Shown in pieces: positions 16,616 through 25,046 of a DNA stretch of 64,000 nt. The stretch's first letter is position 1. Every line of letters starts with the position of its first letter. This DNA comes from JAEUJM01 sp041918615. Lineage in GTDB: Bacteria > Actinomycetota > Acidimicrobiia > Acidimicrobiales > DATDAH01. The notes below the pieces were generated by a model. It did not search any database and was not told where the DNA came from. It worked only from the letters and a program-made list of their open reading frames with translations. A program made the position numbers and the translations under genes. The DNA is taken from contig JAYRVH010000054.1 of the NCBI GenBank assembly GCA_041918615.1, positions 6,855-70,854 of the forward strand. The letters run 5' to 3'.

Positions 16616-17120
16616 GTGCCGCCAGCTTGGCCGACAGGACGACGAGCTCTCGACCAACGGGCCCCATCTGACGGTCGACGATTCGCTCGACCACCGAGAT
16701 GGCCTGCGGTCCGGTCGGCAGGAGCCCCGACCAGAGCAGGTACCCGCCCATGAGACCCGAGATCCGATCGCCGACCTCCTCCTGGTGGATGAGGATCTTT
16801 CCCCCTGCTGCGATGAGGCCCTTCAGCTCGGGGAAGAACGTCGAGATGAACTCGACCGGGTCGTCGGTGGCCACGAACGGGCGGTGCAGCCACTCGACCC
16901 CGAGCTCGTCGTAGTTGTGGAGGTTCGCCGGCGACGAGACGAGCGATATCACCTTGGTGAAACCCTCCTCGCGTATCCAGATGATCTCTTCCTTTCGGCG
17001 GACCCGCCGGTGGTTCTGGCCGTACCCCCCGGGCCGTTCGCAGACGGCGAGTTGGTCCTTGATGACCCACGCGAAGTTGCGGGGGGTGATACCCCGCGCC
17101 CACTTGCCCTTCAACGCCAT
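16608..17120 (-). CDS. Dual-specificity-phosphatase-like protein lacking the catalytic Cys
   Basis: A 170-residue protein. The order of elements fits a dual-specificity/tyrosine phosphatase fold: a strand-rich N-terminus, FTKVISLVSSP, LGVEWLHRPFVATDDP as the general-acid region, then KILIHQEEVGDRISGL at the P-loop position. The canonical HCx5R motif would be H112-C113...R119; here it reads H-Q-E-E-V-G-D-R, with Gln for Cys. That predicts no phosphatase chemistry but possible phosphate binding. It sits between folP (31 nt upstream) and folB (8-nt overlap), normally adjacent genes, so it is co-expressed with folate synthesis. Family assignment is by pattern only. Confidence 0.6.
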   Translation of the reverse strand: MALKGKWARGITPRNFAWVIKDQLAVCERPGGYGQNHRRVRRKEEIIWIREEGFTKVISLVSSPANLHNYDELGVEWLHRPFVATDDPVEFISTFFPELKGLIAAGGKILIHQEEVGDRISGLMGGYLLWSGLLPTGPQAISVVERIVDRQMGPVGRELVVLSAKLAARG

Positions 17121-17151
17121 GGAACGAGCCTCTCGATCATCGGATGGATGC

Positions 17152-17976
17152 TCACGCCGCGGCCGGGATCTCGCCGGCCACCACGGCGGCGGCGTGAACG
17201 GTCGCCCGCACGTCGTGCACCCGCACCATTCGCACGCCCTGGGCCATGGCCCAGGTCGCGGTGGCGAGCGACGCCTCGAGTCGGTCCTCGGCGGATACCG
17301 CCTGCACCCCGTCAGACTGCGCCAGGAGCACCCCGAGGCTCGACTTGCGGCTGGTGCCGAGAGCGACGGGGAAGCCCGTGGCGACGAGGACGTCGAGGTG
17401 GGCGAGCAGTTGCAGGTTGTGGCCGAGCAGCTTGCCGAACCCGATGCCGGGGTCGATCCACACCTCGTCGACGCCGGCCGCACGGGCCGCCTCGGCCCGA
17501 CCCACGAGCGCGTCACGAACCTCGGTGACCACGTCGTGGTAGCGGGGCTCGTCCTGCATCGAGCGGGGATCGCCCTGCATGTGCATCGCCACCCAGGCCA
17601 CCTCGGCGCGTGCGGCCACGTGGAGGAGCGACGCGGAGACGTCGTTGATCATGGTGGCGCCGGCGGCGACGGCGGCCTCGGCCACCTCGGCTTTGGTTGT
17701 GTCGACCGATACTCGCACCTGGCCGGCCAACGCCTCGATGACGGGCAGCACCCGTCGGCACTCCTCCGCGGCGTCGACCGGGGTGGCGCCCGGGCGGGTG
17801 GACTCGCCGCCCACGTCGACCACGTCGGCCCCTTCCGCGATGAGCGTCTCGCCGTGCGCGACCGCGCGGGCGGGGTCGAAGAACCGCCCGCCGTCGGAGA
17901 ACGAGTCGGGAGTGACGTTGAGGACGCCCATGACCAGGGGTGGCACGACCAGGGGTGGCAAGACCAGGGGTTGCAC
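17152..17976 (-). CDS. folP: Dihydropteroate synthase
   Basis: Joins p-aminobenzoate to the pterin pyrophosphate (EC 2.5.1.15), the sulfonamide target. About 274 residues with MGVLNVTPDSFSDGG, DVGGESTRPGA, INDVSA, the IDPGIGFGK loop and GTSRKSSLG, all intact. The N-terminus is odd: three 15-bp repeats place in-frame GTG, TTG, GTG and ATG codons at 17976, 17961, 17946 and 17931. GTG 17976 is preferred because TACGAT lies 8 nt before it; the enzyme core begins near ATG 17931. It is the first gene of the folP-folB-folK group, separated from folE by a divergent gene. Confidence 0.94.
   Translation of the reverse strand: MQPLVLPPLVVPPLVMGVLNVTPDSFSDGGRFFDPARAVAHGETLIAEGADVVDVGGESTRPGATPVDAAEECRRVLPVIEALAGQVRVSVDTTKAEVAEAAVAAGATMINDVSASLLHVAARAEVAWVAMHMQGDPRSMQDEPRYHDVVTEVRDALVGRAEAARAAGVDEVWIDPGIGFGKLLGHNLQLLAHLDVLVATGFPVALGTSRKSSLGVLLAQSDGVQAVSAEDRLEASLATATWAMAQGVRMVRVHDVRATVHAAAVVAGEIPAAA
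17932..17976. repeat. Three 15-bp tandem repeats carrying in-frame start codons of folP
   Basis: On the minus strand each unit reads NTG-C-A/C-A-CCCCTGGTC, so each provides GTG or TTG in the folP frame, followed by the core ATG at 17931. The encoded repeat is PLVxP. It sits directly downstream of the -10 element. Confidence 0.85.
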
Positions 17977-17984
17977 GACCACCG

Positions 17985-17990
17985 ATCGTA
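17985..17990 (-). promoter_or_regulatory. -10 element (TACGAT) for folP
   Basis: TACGAT stands 8 nt before GTG 17976, matching the leaderless spacing seen at other genes here. It is divergent from the promoter of the membrane-kinase gene. Confidence 0.45.
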
Positions 17991-18082
17991 CCGCCAGCCG
18001 TCAAATCGACGGCCGGGCGAGGGACGGTGGGTCCTTCCCCGACGCTCGGCGAGCGCCCGGCGCCCGCCGCACGCAAGGCCCG

Positions 18083-18088
18083 TAGGCT
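18083..18088 (+). promoter_or_regulatory. -10 element (TAGGCT) for the membrane-kinase gene
   Basis: TAGGCT is followed after 7 nt by ATG 18096, which decides this start over upstream in-frame codons. Confidence 0.45.
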
Positions 18089-18095
18089 GCGGCCC

Positions 18096-19544
18096 ATGCC
18101 GAACGCCGACGCCGTCCCCGTGCAGGTGACCGAGCCTCTCGCCCCACCGGTCGTGCGCTCCCCCTCCGATGTCCTGCGATCGGTGACGGCGGCCGCGCTG
18201 CTGGTGGCCCTCCTGCTGCTCGGGGCGCTGCTGGGCGACCAGGTGACCGGCTTCGTCGCCGACCTGCTGGCCGGAGTGGATGCGCTGGGAGCGGCGCTGC
18301 TCACCGCCGTGGTGGTCGGCACGCGGCTCCTCGTCGTCGTGGTCGTCCTCGCCGGCCTCGGGGCGACCGTCGTCACGTACCGGTGGCGCCTGTTGGCCAC
18401 GGGCATCGGGGCCGCCGCGCTCGGCGCCGTGCTGGCCGCACTGACCGGCAGCGCGGCGGACAGCAGCGAGGCGGCGCTCGTCAACCCTTCCCAAAGCCTC
18501 GGGCTGATCAGCGGCGAGGAGTTCCCCACCCTCGCCGGGCTCGGGGCGGCCGCCGCCCTGGTCACGGCGGCGGCGCCGTGGCTTCCCCGTCGTTGGCGGC
18601 GGGTGGGTTGGGTCCTCGTCGTGGGCCTGGCGGTGTCCCGGTTCCTCACCGCCCCGGTGTCGCTCGACGTGCTCATCGCCCTGGTCAGTGGCTGGCTGGC
18701 CGGATCGCTCGTGCTCGTCGTCGCGGGCGGCCCGAACCGGCGGCCGGGCGGCCTGGCGGTGGCCGACGCCCTCGTCGCCTCCGGCGTGCCGCTTGCGTCG
18801 CTGAAGCGGGCCGACGTGGACGCCCGGGGATCGACCCCGTTCTTCGGCCGCACGGCCGACGACACCATGGTGTTCGCCAAGGTGGTGGCCCGTGACGAGC
18901 GCAGTGCCGATCTGCTCTTCCGGCTCTATCGGTTCGCCGTGCCCCGTGACCTCGGCGACGAGCGCCCGTTCTCGTCGCTGCGGCGCATGGTGGAGCACGA
19001 GGCCCTGGTCTCGCTGGTCGCCCGGGATGCCGGCGTGGAGACCCCCCGCTTCCTCGCCTTCGCGGCAGCCGAGCCCGGCGGGTTCGTCCTGTCCTACGAG
19101 GGCATCGACGGCTCCTCGCTCGACGGCGTCGATGATGCCCGGCTCACCGATTCGGTGCTCGACGACATCTGGGGCCAGATCGCACTGTTGCGGGTGCACC
19201 GCATCGCCCACCGCGACCTGCGCCTGGCCAACGTCTTCCTCGGCGCGGACGACCGCGTCTCGCTGATCGACTTCGGCTTCAGTGAGTTGGCGGCGTCAGA
19301 CCTGCTGCTTCGCACCGACATCGCCGAGTTGCTGGCGTCGCTCACCCTGGCGGTGGGCACCGACCGGGCGGTGGCCGCCGCGACCCGGGCGCTCGGCACC
19401 GCACCCCTCGCCGACGCCGCCGACCGCCTCACCCCGGGCGCGCTCAGTGGCGCCACCCGCACCGCCTACAAGCCCCAGCCCGACCTGCTGCATGCCCTCG
19501 CCACCGCCTGCCGGTCGGCGGCCGACCCTGTGCTCGAGGGGTAG
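18096..19544 (+). CDS. Integral membrane protein with C-terminal kinase-like domain
   Basis: A 482-residue protein. Residues 25-225 form about five to six hydrophobic helices. From about 245 a kinase-like fold follows: possible nucleotide-binding Lys in MVFAKVVARDE, catalytic loop H372-R-D-L-R-L-A-N and metal-binding D392-F-G. The pattern resembles aminoglycoside-phosphotransferase/RIO-type kinases fused to membrane domains in actinobacterial MprF-like proteins, but the lysyl-PG synthase part is absent. The substrate is unknown. It is transcribed alone on the plus strand, splitting folE from folP, and ends at a strong hairpin. Confidence 0.75.
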   Translation: MPNADAVPVQVTEPLAPPVVRSPSDVLRSVTAAALLVALLLLGALLGDQVTGFVADLLAGVDALGAALLTAVVVGTRLLVVVVVLAGLGATVVTYRWRLLATGIGAAALGAVLAALTGSAADSSEAALVNPSQSLGLISGEEFPTLAGLGAAAALVTAAAPWLPRRWRRVGWVLVVGLAVSRFLTAPVSLDVLIALVSGWLAGSLVLVVAGGPNRRPGGLAVADALVASGVPLASLKRADVDARGSTPFFGRTADDTMVFAKVVARDERSADLLFRLYRFAVPRDLGDERPFSSLRRMVEHEALVSLVARDAGVETPRFLAFAAAEPGGFVLSYEGIDGSSLDGVDDARLTDSVLDDIWGQIALLRVHRIAHRDLRLANVFLGADDRVSLIDFGFSELAASDLLLRTDIAELLASLTLAVGTDRAVAAATRALGTAPLADAADRLTPGALSGATRTAYKPQPDLLHALATACRSAADPVLEG

Positions 19545-19621
19545 TCGGGTCGCTGGGTACCCAGGTCCAGCGTGACGATGCTGGCGCCGAGCCGGACTGG
19601 TCGGCGCCTGAGCCCGAAGTC

Positions 19622-19658
19622 GAGGCAACAGCGATCGGAACCCGATCGCTATTGCCTC
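19622..19658. terminator. Bidirectional hairpin terminator between the membrane-kinase gene and folE
   Basis: GAGGCAACAGCGATCGG (19622-19638) pairs with CCGATCGCTATTGCCTC (19642-19658) over 16 of 17 positions with a 3-nt loop. It lies between convergent genes. A second hairpin with the same GAGGCAA outer stem is at 40407-40443. Confidence 0.85.
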
Positions 19659-19670
19659 GGGAATGACGGG

Positions 19671-20282
19671 TTACGCGCCGAGGAAGCGCATGGCCTCGGC
19701 GCGGGTGGCGACGTTGTCGCGGAAGAGGCCCCGGACCGCCGAGGTGACGGTGCTGGAACCGGCCTTGCGCACGCCCCGCATCGACATGCACAGGTGCTCG
19801 GCCTCGATGACCACGAGCACGCCCTTGGGGTCGAGGGTGCGCTCGATCTCGTCGGCGATCTGCGAGGTGAGCCGCTCCTGCACCTGCGGGCGCTTGGCGT
19901 AGGCGTCGACCAGGCGGGCCAGCTTCGACAGTCCCGTGATGCGCCCGTCGTTGCCGGGGATGTAGGCCACGTGGGCCTTGCCCAGGAACGGCACCAGGTG
20001 GTGCTCGCAGTTCGAGTAGAGCGGGATGTCGCGGACCATCACCATCTCGTCGTGGTCGGCCTCGAACGTGACCTGGAGGTGGTGGTCGGCCGACTCGCGC
20101 AGGCCGGCGAACACCTCCTCGTACATCGCCGCGACCCGGGCCGGGGTGCGCACCAGGCCGTCGCGCTCGGGGTCCTCGCCGATGGCCAGGAGGATCTCGC
20201 GGACCGCAGCCTCGATGCGCGGCTTGTCGACGGGTGGCAGGCCGTTGAAGGCTGCCGTGCCGTCGGGCGGCGACGCCGTCAC
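19671..20282 (-). CDS. folE: GTP cyclohydrolase I
   Basis: Opens GTP to dihydroneopterin triphosphate, the first step of folate synthesis (EC 3.5.4.16). The 203 residues contain the zinc/catalytic CEHHLVPFLGKAHVAYIP motif, SKLARLVDAYAKRPQVQERL, and the second zinc region EHLCMSMRGVRK. The GTG at 20282 overlaps the ftsH stop (GTGA). Its stop is followed by the hairpin at 19622-19658. folP and the other fol genes continue beyond the divergent membrane-kinase gene. Confidence 0.96.
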   Translation of the reverse strand: MTASPPDGTAAFNGLPPVDKPRIEAAVREILLAIGEDPERDGLVRTPARVAAMYEEVFAGLRESADHHLQVTFEADHDEMVMVRDIPLYSNCEHHLVPFLGKAHVAYIPGNDGRITGLSKLARLVDAYAKRPQVQERLTSQIADEIERTLDPKGVLVVIEAEHLCMSMRGVRKAGSSTVTSAVRGLFRDNVATRAEAMRFLGA

Positions 20283-22198
20283 GGCCGCCACCGCCGACGG
20301 GGCTTTGCCTCCGTCGACCCGAGGTTGGTGGTCCGCACCCGGTCGGCGGCCAGTTCGGGCGGCGCGACCGACGCGGTGCCCGGCCGACCGTCCCAGGTGC
20401 CCAGGTCGGCGAACAGCGCCGTGAGCATCTCCTCGTCGAGGGTCTCGTGCTCGATGAGCCCTTCGGCCAGGCGGTCGAGGGTGGCCCGGTGCAACGTCAG
20501 GATCTCGGCGGCCTCGGTGTGGGCCTCGTCGATGAGGCGGCGCACCTCGTCGTCGATGTCGCTCGCCACCTGGTCGGAGTAGTTGGGCTCGTGGCCCATC
20601 TCCTTGCCCAGGAAGACCTCGCCGTTTCGGTGCCCCAACTGTCGGGGGCCGAGGGCGTCGCTCATGCCGTACTCGGTGACCATGGCCATGGCGATCTTGG
20701 TGGCGCGCTCGATGTCGTCTGCCGCGCCGGTGGTCGGGTCGCCGAATATGAGCTCCTCGGCGGTGCGGCCACCAAGGAGCATGGCGAGCTGGTCGCGGAG
20801 CTCCGACCGGGTGCTTAGGTACTTGTCCTCGGTGGGCAGGGCGAGGGTCCACCCGAGCGCCCGGCCTCGGGCGATGATCGACACCTTGTGGATCGGGTCG
20901 GTGTTGGGGAGCAGGTGGCCCACCAGGGCGTGACCGCTCTCGTGGTAGGCGATGACCTGCTTCTCCTTGTCGGACATCACCCGGCTCTTGCGCTCGGCCC
21001 CCGCGATCACGCGATCCATGGCGTCGCTGAGCACCGCCATGTCGATCCGCTCGCCGCCGCGACGAGCCGACAGCAGGGCCGCTTCGTTCATCAGGTTGGC
21101 CAGATCCGCGCCGGTGAAGCCCGGCGTCCGGCGGGCGACCACGTCGAGGTCGACGTCGTGGTCGAGCGGCTTGCCCTTGGCGTGCACGTTGAGGATCGCC
21201 CGTCGACCCGGCAGGTCGGGCCGGTCGACCACGATCTGGCGGTCGAAGCGCCCTGGGCGCAGGAGGGCCGGATCGAGGATGTCGGGACGGTTGGTCGCGG
21301 CGATGAGGATCACCCCGCCGGCGACGTCGAAGCCGTCCATCTCGACCAGCAGCTGGTTGAGGGTCTGCTCGCGCTCGTCGTGCCCGCCGCCCAGCCCGGC
21401 GCCGCGGTGTCGACCGACGGCGTCGATCTCGTCCACGAAGATGATGGCGGGAGCGGCCGCCTTGGCCTGCTCGAACAGGTCGCGCACCCGGCTGGCCCCC
21501 ACGCCCACGAACATCTCCACGAAGTCCGAGCCGGAGATCGAGAAGAACGGCGCGTCGGCCTCGCCGGCGACGGCCCGGGCGAGCAACGTCTTGCCGGTGC
21601 CGGGCGGGCCGTAGAGCAGCACGCCCTTGGGGATCTTGGCGCCCAGGGCCTGGAACTTGGCGGGCGACCGCAGGAAGTCCTTGATCTCCTGGAGCTCCTC
21701 GACCGCCTCGTCGGCCCCGGCCACGTCGGCGAAGGTGACGCTGGGCTGGTCCTTGTCCACCTTCTTGGTGCGGGCCTTGCCGAACTTCATGACCCGACCG
21801 CCGCCGCCCTGCATCTGGGTCATGAAGAAGACGAAGACGCCCACGAGGAGGAGGATCGGCAGCAGGCTGGCCAGGAGCGACACCCAGAACGAGTCCTGCT
21901 GCTGGTCGACCGACAGCTCGATGCCCGGCTCGGCGTCGGCGAGCTCGGTGGTGAGCTCGTCGCCGAACTCCTGGGGATAGACGGCCACGTACTTCGTGCC
22001 GTCCCGCAGCTCGCCCCGGACCTCGTCGTCGCGGTCCTTGATCTCGGCCGTCTTCACGTTGCCGTCGGCGACCTCGCTGCGGAACTCGTCGAGGGTCAGC
22101 TCTTCGGGCGAATCGGCGCGGAACAACCACGAGCTGAGCATCAGGCTCACGAGCAGGACGGCCCCGAGCGACAGGGCGAGGCGATAGCGGGGCTTCAC
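20279..22198 (-). CDS. ftsH: ATP-dependent zinc metalloprotease FtsH
   Basis: Membrane AAA+ protease degrading damaged and regulatory proteins. About 639 residues: TM1 (about 8-26), an extracytoplasmic segment, TM2 (about 110-128), Walker A GPPGTGKT near 200, Walker B IIFVDEID, second region of homology ATNRPDILDPALLRPGRFD, and the zinc site HESGH near 420. The start is uncertain: GTG 22198 (MKPRYRLAL) fits best; TTG 22210 is also in frame and a TATCCT element precedes both. The stop overlaps folE. It lies between hpt and folE, as in Mycobacterium. Confidence 0.95.
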   Translation of the reverse strand: MKPRYRLALSLGAVLLVSLMLSSWLFRADSPEELTLDEFRSEVADGNVKTAEIKDRDDEVRGELRDGTKYVAVYPQEFGDELTTELADAEPGIELSVDQQQDSFWVSLLASLLPILLLVGVFVFFMTQMQGGGGRVMKFGKARTKKVDKDQPSVTFADVAGADEAVEELQEIKDFLRSPAKFQALGAKIPKGVLLYGPPGTGKTLLARAVAGEADAPFFSISGSDFVEMFVGVGASRVRDLFEQAKAAAPAIIFVDEIDAVGRHRGAGLGGGHDEREQTLNQLLVEMDGFDVAGGVILIAATNRPDILDPALLRPGRFDRQIVVDRPDLPGRRAILNVHAKGKPLDHDVDLDVVARRTPGFTGADLANLMNEAALLSARRGGERIDMAVLSDAMDRVIAGAERKSRVMSDKEKQVIAYHESGHALVGHLLPNTDPIHKVSIIARGRALGWTLALPTEDKYLSTRSELRDQLAMLLGGRTAEELIFGDPTTGAADDIERATKIAMAMVTEYGMSDALGPRQLGHRNGEVFLGKEMGHEPNYSDQVASDIDDEVRRLIDEAHTEAAEILTLHRATLDRLAEGLIEHETLDEEMLTALFADLGTWDGRPGTASVAPPELAADRVRTTNLGSTEAKPRRRWRP

Positions 22199-22226
22199 GG
22201 TGAGCGCCAAGGATACCTATTGCTTC

Positions 22227-22280
22227 GCTCTTCGCCTGCCGGCTCATCGCGCCGTCGAGGCCTCCTCGTCCCTCGTCGGC
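22227..22280. repeat. Diverged single copy of the 8.2-kb repeat, before ftsH
   Basis: GCTCTTCGCcTGCcGGCTCATCGCG, a variable 10 nt, then CTCGTCCCTCGT-CGGC align with the minus-strand reading of the 8321-8368 block and array unit. It occupies part of the 140-nt hpt-ftsH gap and lies in the opposite orientation relative to the downstream gene. Confidence 0.55.
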
Positions 22281-22338
22281 CGCACTCGCGTCCTCCGCTG
22301 GTGCGGGCGCCCTCCGTTCCTGCAGGAGGCAAGCGGGC

Positions 22339-22905
22339 CTACCCTCGCACCTCGTCGCCCGCCCAGGCACACACGTAGGGCAGGTTTCGGTAGCGCTCAC
22401 CGACATCGAGGCCGTAACCGACCACGAAGTCGGAGGGGATGCGGAAGCCGACGTAGCGGAGATCGGGCTCGGCGGGCGTGGGGACATCGCGGACGAGCAG
22501 CGCGCACACGTCGAGGCTGGCGGGGTTGCGGGCCAGCAGGTTGCGGCGGAGGTAGCTGAGGGTGAGGCCGCTGTCTACGATGTCCTCCACCAGGAGGACG
22601 TGCCGCTCCGACAGGTCGAGGTCGAGGTCCTTGACGATCCGCACCACGCCGCTGGTCCGGGTGGAGCTGCCGTAGGACGCGACCGCCATGAAGTCGAACT
22701 CGACCGGCAGGTCGATCTGACGGGCGAGGTCGGCCATGAACATGAAGGCGCCCTTGAGCACGCCGACCAGCAGCGGGGCGCGGCCGACGAAATCGGCGGT
22801 GATCTCCTTGCCGAGGGCCTCGATCCGCTCGCGCAGTTCGAGCTCACCCACGATGACCCGTCCCAGGTTCGGGTCATCGGCTGGCACCGGCGCGACTGGC
22901 TCCAC
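22339..22905 (-). CDS. hpt: Hypoxanthine phosphoribosyltransferase
   Basis: Salvages hypoxanthine/guanine with PRPP (EC 2.4.2.8). The 188 residues include VGVLKGAFMFMADL, the PRPP-binding motif EDIVDSGLT at 107-115, and the base-binding PSDFVVGYGLD. The GTG at 22905 lies 7 nt after TAGCCT, supporting this start and a promoter here. It sits between tilS and ftsH, a widely conserved arrangement. Confidence 0.95.
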   Translation of the reverse strand: MEPVAPVPADDPNLGRVIVGELELRERIEALGKEITADFVGRAPLLVGVLKGAFMFMADLARQIDLPVEFDFMAVASYGSSTRTSGVVRIVKDLDLDLSERHVLLVEDIVDSGLTLSYLRRNLLARNPASLDVCALLVRDVPTPAEPDLRYVGFRIPSDFVVGYGLDVGERYRNLPYVCAWAGDEVRG

Positions 22906-22912
22906 GAGGCGC

Positions 22913-22918
22913 AGGCTA
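22913..22918 (-). promoter_or_regulatory. -10 element (TAGCCT) for hpt
   Basis: TAGCCT is followed after 7 nt by the hpt GTG, suggesting that hpt-ftsH-folE can be transcribed separately from tilS as a leaderless mRNA. Confidence 0.45.
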
Positions 22919-23010
22919 GCGAGGTCGCCGAGCCGAGGACGGCGGCGGCGCCCGCCGTCGCACCGTCACGGCAGATGCCTCATCGGCGCGGCGAGCGCCT
23001 GACGGCTCGC

Positions 23011-23931
23011 TCAATCTGGGGCAGCCGGCCCCACGAGCCGGAGCACGCCCTTGCTGCGGGTGACGCGCCAACCGGCGCCGACGTCGGCGGCCTTCGCTTC
23101 GTGGCGCGCCACTGCGAGGACGCGCTCGACGGTGGCGGCGTCGGGCGGGTGCTCGGACGCGGGGCCCTGCCGGAGCCAGGCCCGGACCGCCAGGCGGGCC
23201 AGCGCGGGAGGAGCGGCCGCCAACGCTGTCGCCTCGGTGGGGTCGAGGTCGGCGGCCATGCCCGCGAGGAGGTCGTTCTCGTCGCGGAGCAGGTCGGCCT
23301 GCCGGCAGAGCACCGGCACCACATCGCGCTCGGCCAGGTCGTCGAGCAGTGGCAGCAACTCGTGACGCACCCGGTTGCGACGGAACGCGGGGTCGTCGTT
23401 CGACGGGTCGACCACCGGGGTGAGGCCCAGCGCGTCGCAGAGCGCAACGGTCTCCGACCGGCGCAGGTCGAGGAGCGGGCGACGCCCGTCTCGGCGCATG
23501 CCGGCCATGCCTGACGAGCCCGCTCCCCGCAACAGGTTGAGCAGCACGGTCTCGGCCTGGTCGTCAGCCGTGTGGCCGGTGAGCACATCGGGCGGGAGAA
23601 CGGCGTACCGGGCGGCGCGGGCCCGGGCCTCGAGGTTCGGCCCCGGCACCACGTCGACCCGCTCGGCTCGGAACGCGGCGCCGAACCGCTCGGACGCGGC
23701 CGCGACCACGCTGGCCTCGCCGTCGGAGCCGCGCCGCAGGGCGTGGTCGACGTGCACCGCCGTCACGTCGAGCGCGCCCGCCACCGCCAGCACCAACAGC
23801 GCCATCGAGTCGGCGCCCCCCGAGACCGCGCAGGTCACGGCCGTGCCGCGGGCGGGGAACGCGCAGCGTTCGACCAGCGCCTCGACCAACGCTTCGGCTG
23901 GCTGCCAGGGCGAGGGCTCCAGGTCAGCCAC
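23011..23931 (-). CDS. tilS: tRNA(Ile)-lysidine synthase
   Basis: Modifies C34 of tRNA-Ile (CAU) to lysidine so that it reads AUA (EC 6.3.4.19). The 306 residues have the PP-loop SGGADS at 37-42, VHVDHALR, GHTADDQAETVLLNLLRG and the R-x-R-x-x-x-R region NRVRHELLPLL. The long C-terminal domains are short, as is usual in actinobacteria. The GTG at 23931 lies 24 nt after the metalloprotease stop. Confidence 0.93.
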   Translation of the reverse strand: MADLEPSPWQPAEALVEALVERCAFPARGTAVTCAVSGGADSMALLVLAVAGALDVTAVHVDHALRRGSDGEASVVAAASERFGAAFRAERVDVVPGPNLEARARAARYAVLPPDVLTGHTADDQAETVLLNLLRGAGSSGMAGMRRDGRRPLLDLRRSETVALCDALGLTPVVDPSNDDPAFRRNRVRHELLPLLDDLAERDVVPVLCRQADLLRDENDLLAGMAADLDPTEATALAAAPPALARLAVRAWLRQGPASEHPPDAATVERVLAVARHEAKAADVGAGWRVTRSKGVLRLVGPAAPD

Positions 23932-23955
23932 CGCCTGCCGAGAACAGGGCGGGGG

Positions 23956-25029
23956 TCACCCGGCCAGGGTCTTGGGGGCCCGCATCCGGGAGATCCAGCG
24001 GCCCGGGTCGCGGATCTCCTCCATCGAGGGAAGCGATTCGGCTCCCGTCCATGCCTCGTCGAGCAACGCAGGGCCGCCCACGGCCTCGACGGCCGCGATG
24101 AACTGCTCGCCCTGCACGTACTGGTTGAGCTTGGCCTCGAGCCCCACGAGCTTCTGGAGCAGGCGAACCAGGGCGTTCGACTGCTGACGGCGGATTCGGA
24201 GAACCCGGCTGAAGCGCTCGGCGCTCGGGATGCGATCGGCGCCGGCCCGGTCCATGGTGACGTCGCCGTGGCCCTCGAGCAGGCTCATCATGCCCGAGAT
24301 CTGGTTCAGCACCTCGAGCTGGGACGGGCTCGCGAGGAGCACGGCGAGCCCGCCCTCATCGAGCGGGTTCCTGCCGGTGCGCACGCCCTCGGCCACCCGC
24401 CCGATGGCGTCGATGAACCGCTTGGGATCAGGGTCGACGGCGGCAAGGGTCTGGTCCACCAGCGACAGGAAGTGCTGTCGAAGCCACGGGATGCCGGTGA
24501 ACTGCGCCCGGTGGGTGACCTCGTGCAGCGCGAGCCACAGCCGGAACTCGCGCGGCGGGAAGGCGAAGTGCTTCTCGAGGGCCAACACGTTGGGGCCCAC
24601 GTAGTAGACGAGGTCCTGGTCTTCGGGCTTCTCGTCGTCGACGATCAACATGTCGTACTGACCGAGGACCCGGGTGGACATCCAGCCGAGCATGAGGCCG
24701 ACCTCGGCCCCGGCGACCCCGCGGGCCACCGGCGCGAGCGGGCCCGCGCCCATTCGGTCGGCAAAGCGATCGGTGAGGGGGCGCAGCAACCGTTGGAACG
24801 AGGCGATGTTGGCCCGCACCCAGTCGGACCGGTCGGTGACCCTGGCCCGGGCGGGACCGCTGAGTGATCGCAGGCCCGTCGCTTGGCCGACCAACTCTTC
24901 GGCCTGGACGGTGAGCTCCGCGAAATCGGTGCCCAGCGAGTCGTAGTGGTAGGACCGGGCGAACGGGTCGGTGCCGGCGACCCGCACGGCGACCCGCTCG
25001 GCGAGACCCCAGTCGACCGGGCCGCTCAC
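23956..25029 (-). CDS. Zinc-dependent metalloprotease-like protein (DUF2342 family)
   Basis: A 357-residue soluble protein with the zinc-binding HEVTH motif near residue 168 in a helix following FRLWLALHEVTHR, and downstream EGHGD as a possible third ligand region. These features match the actinobacterial DUF2342 family (annotated as putative hydrolase or F420-biosynthesis-associated protein). In M. tuberculosis the homologue lies next to tilS too (from memory, Rv3626c). The substrate is unknown. The GTG at 25029 follows the stop of the 46-residue membrane protein by 17 nt. Confidence 0.85.
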   Translation of the reverse strand: MSGPVDWGLAERVAVRVAGTDPFARSYHYDSLGTDFAELTVQAEELVGQATGLRSLSGPARARVTDRSDWVRANIASFQRLLRPLTDRFADRMGAGPLAPVARGVAGAEVGLMLGWMSTRVLGQYDMLIVDDEKPEDQDLVYYVGPNVLALEKHFAFPPREFRLWLALHEVTHRAQFTGIPWLRQHFLSLVDQTLAAVDPDPKRFIDAIGRVAEGVRTGRNPLDEGGLAVLLASPSQLEVLNQISGMMSLLEGHGDVTMDRAGADRIPSAERFSRVLRIRRQQSNALVRLLQKLVGLEAKLNQYVQGEQFIAAVEAVGGPALLDEAWTGAESLPSMEEIRDPGRWISRMRAPKTLAG

Positions 25030-25046
25030 CGCCGGGTCACCCGCGT

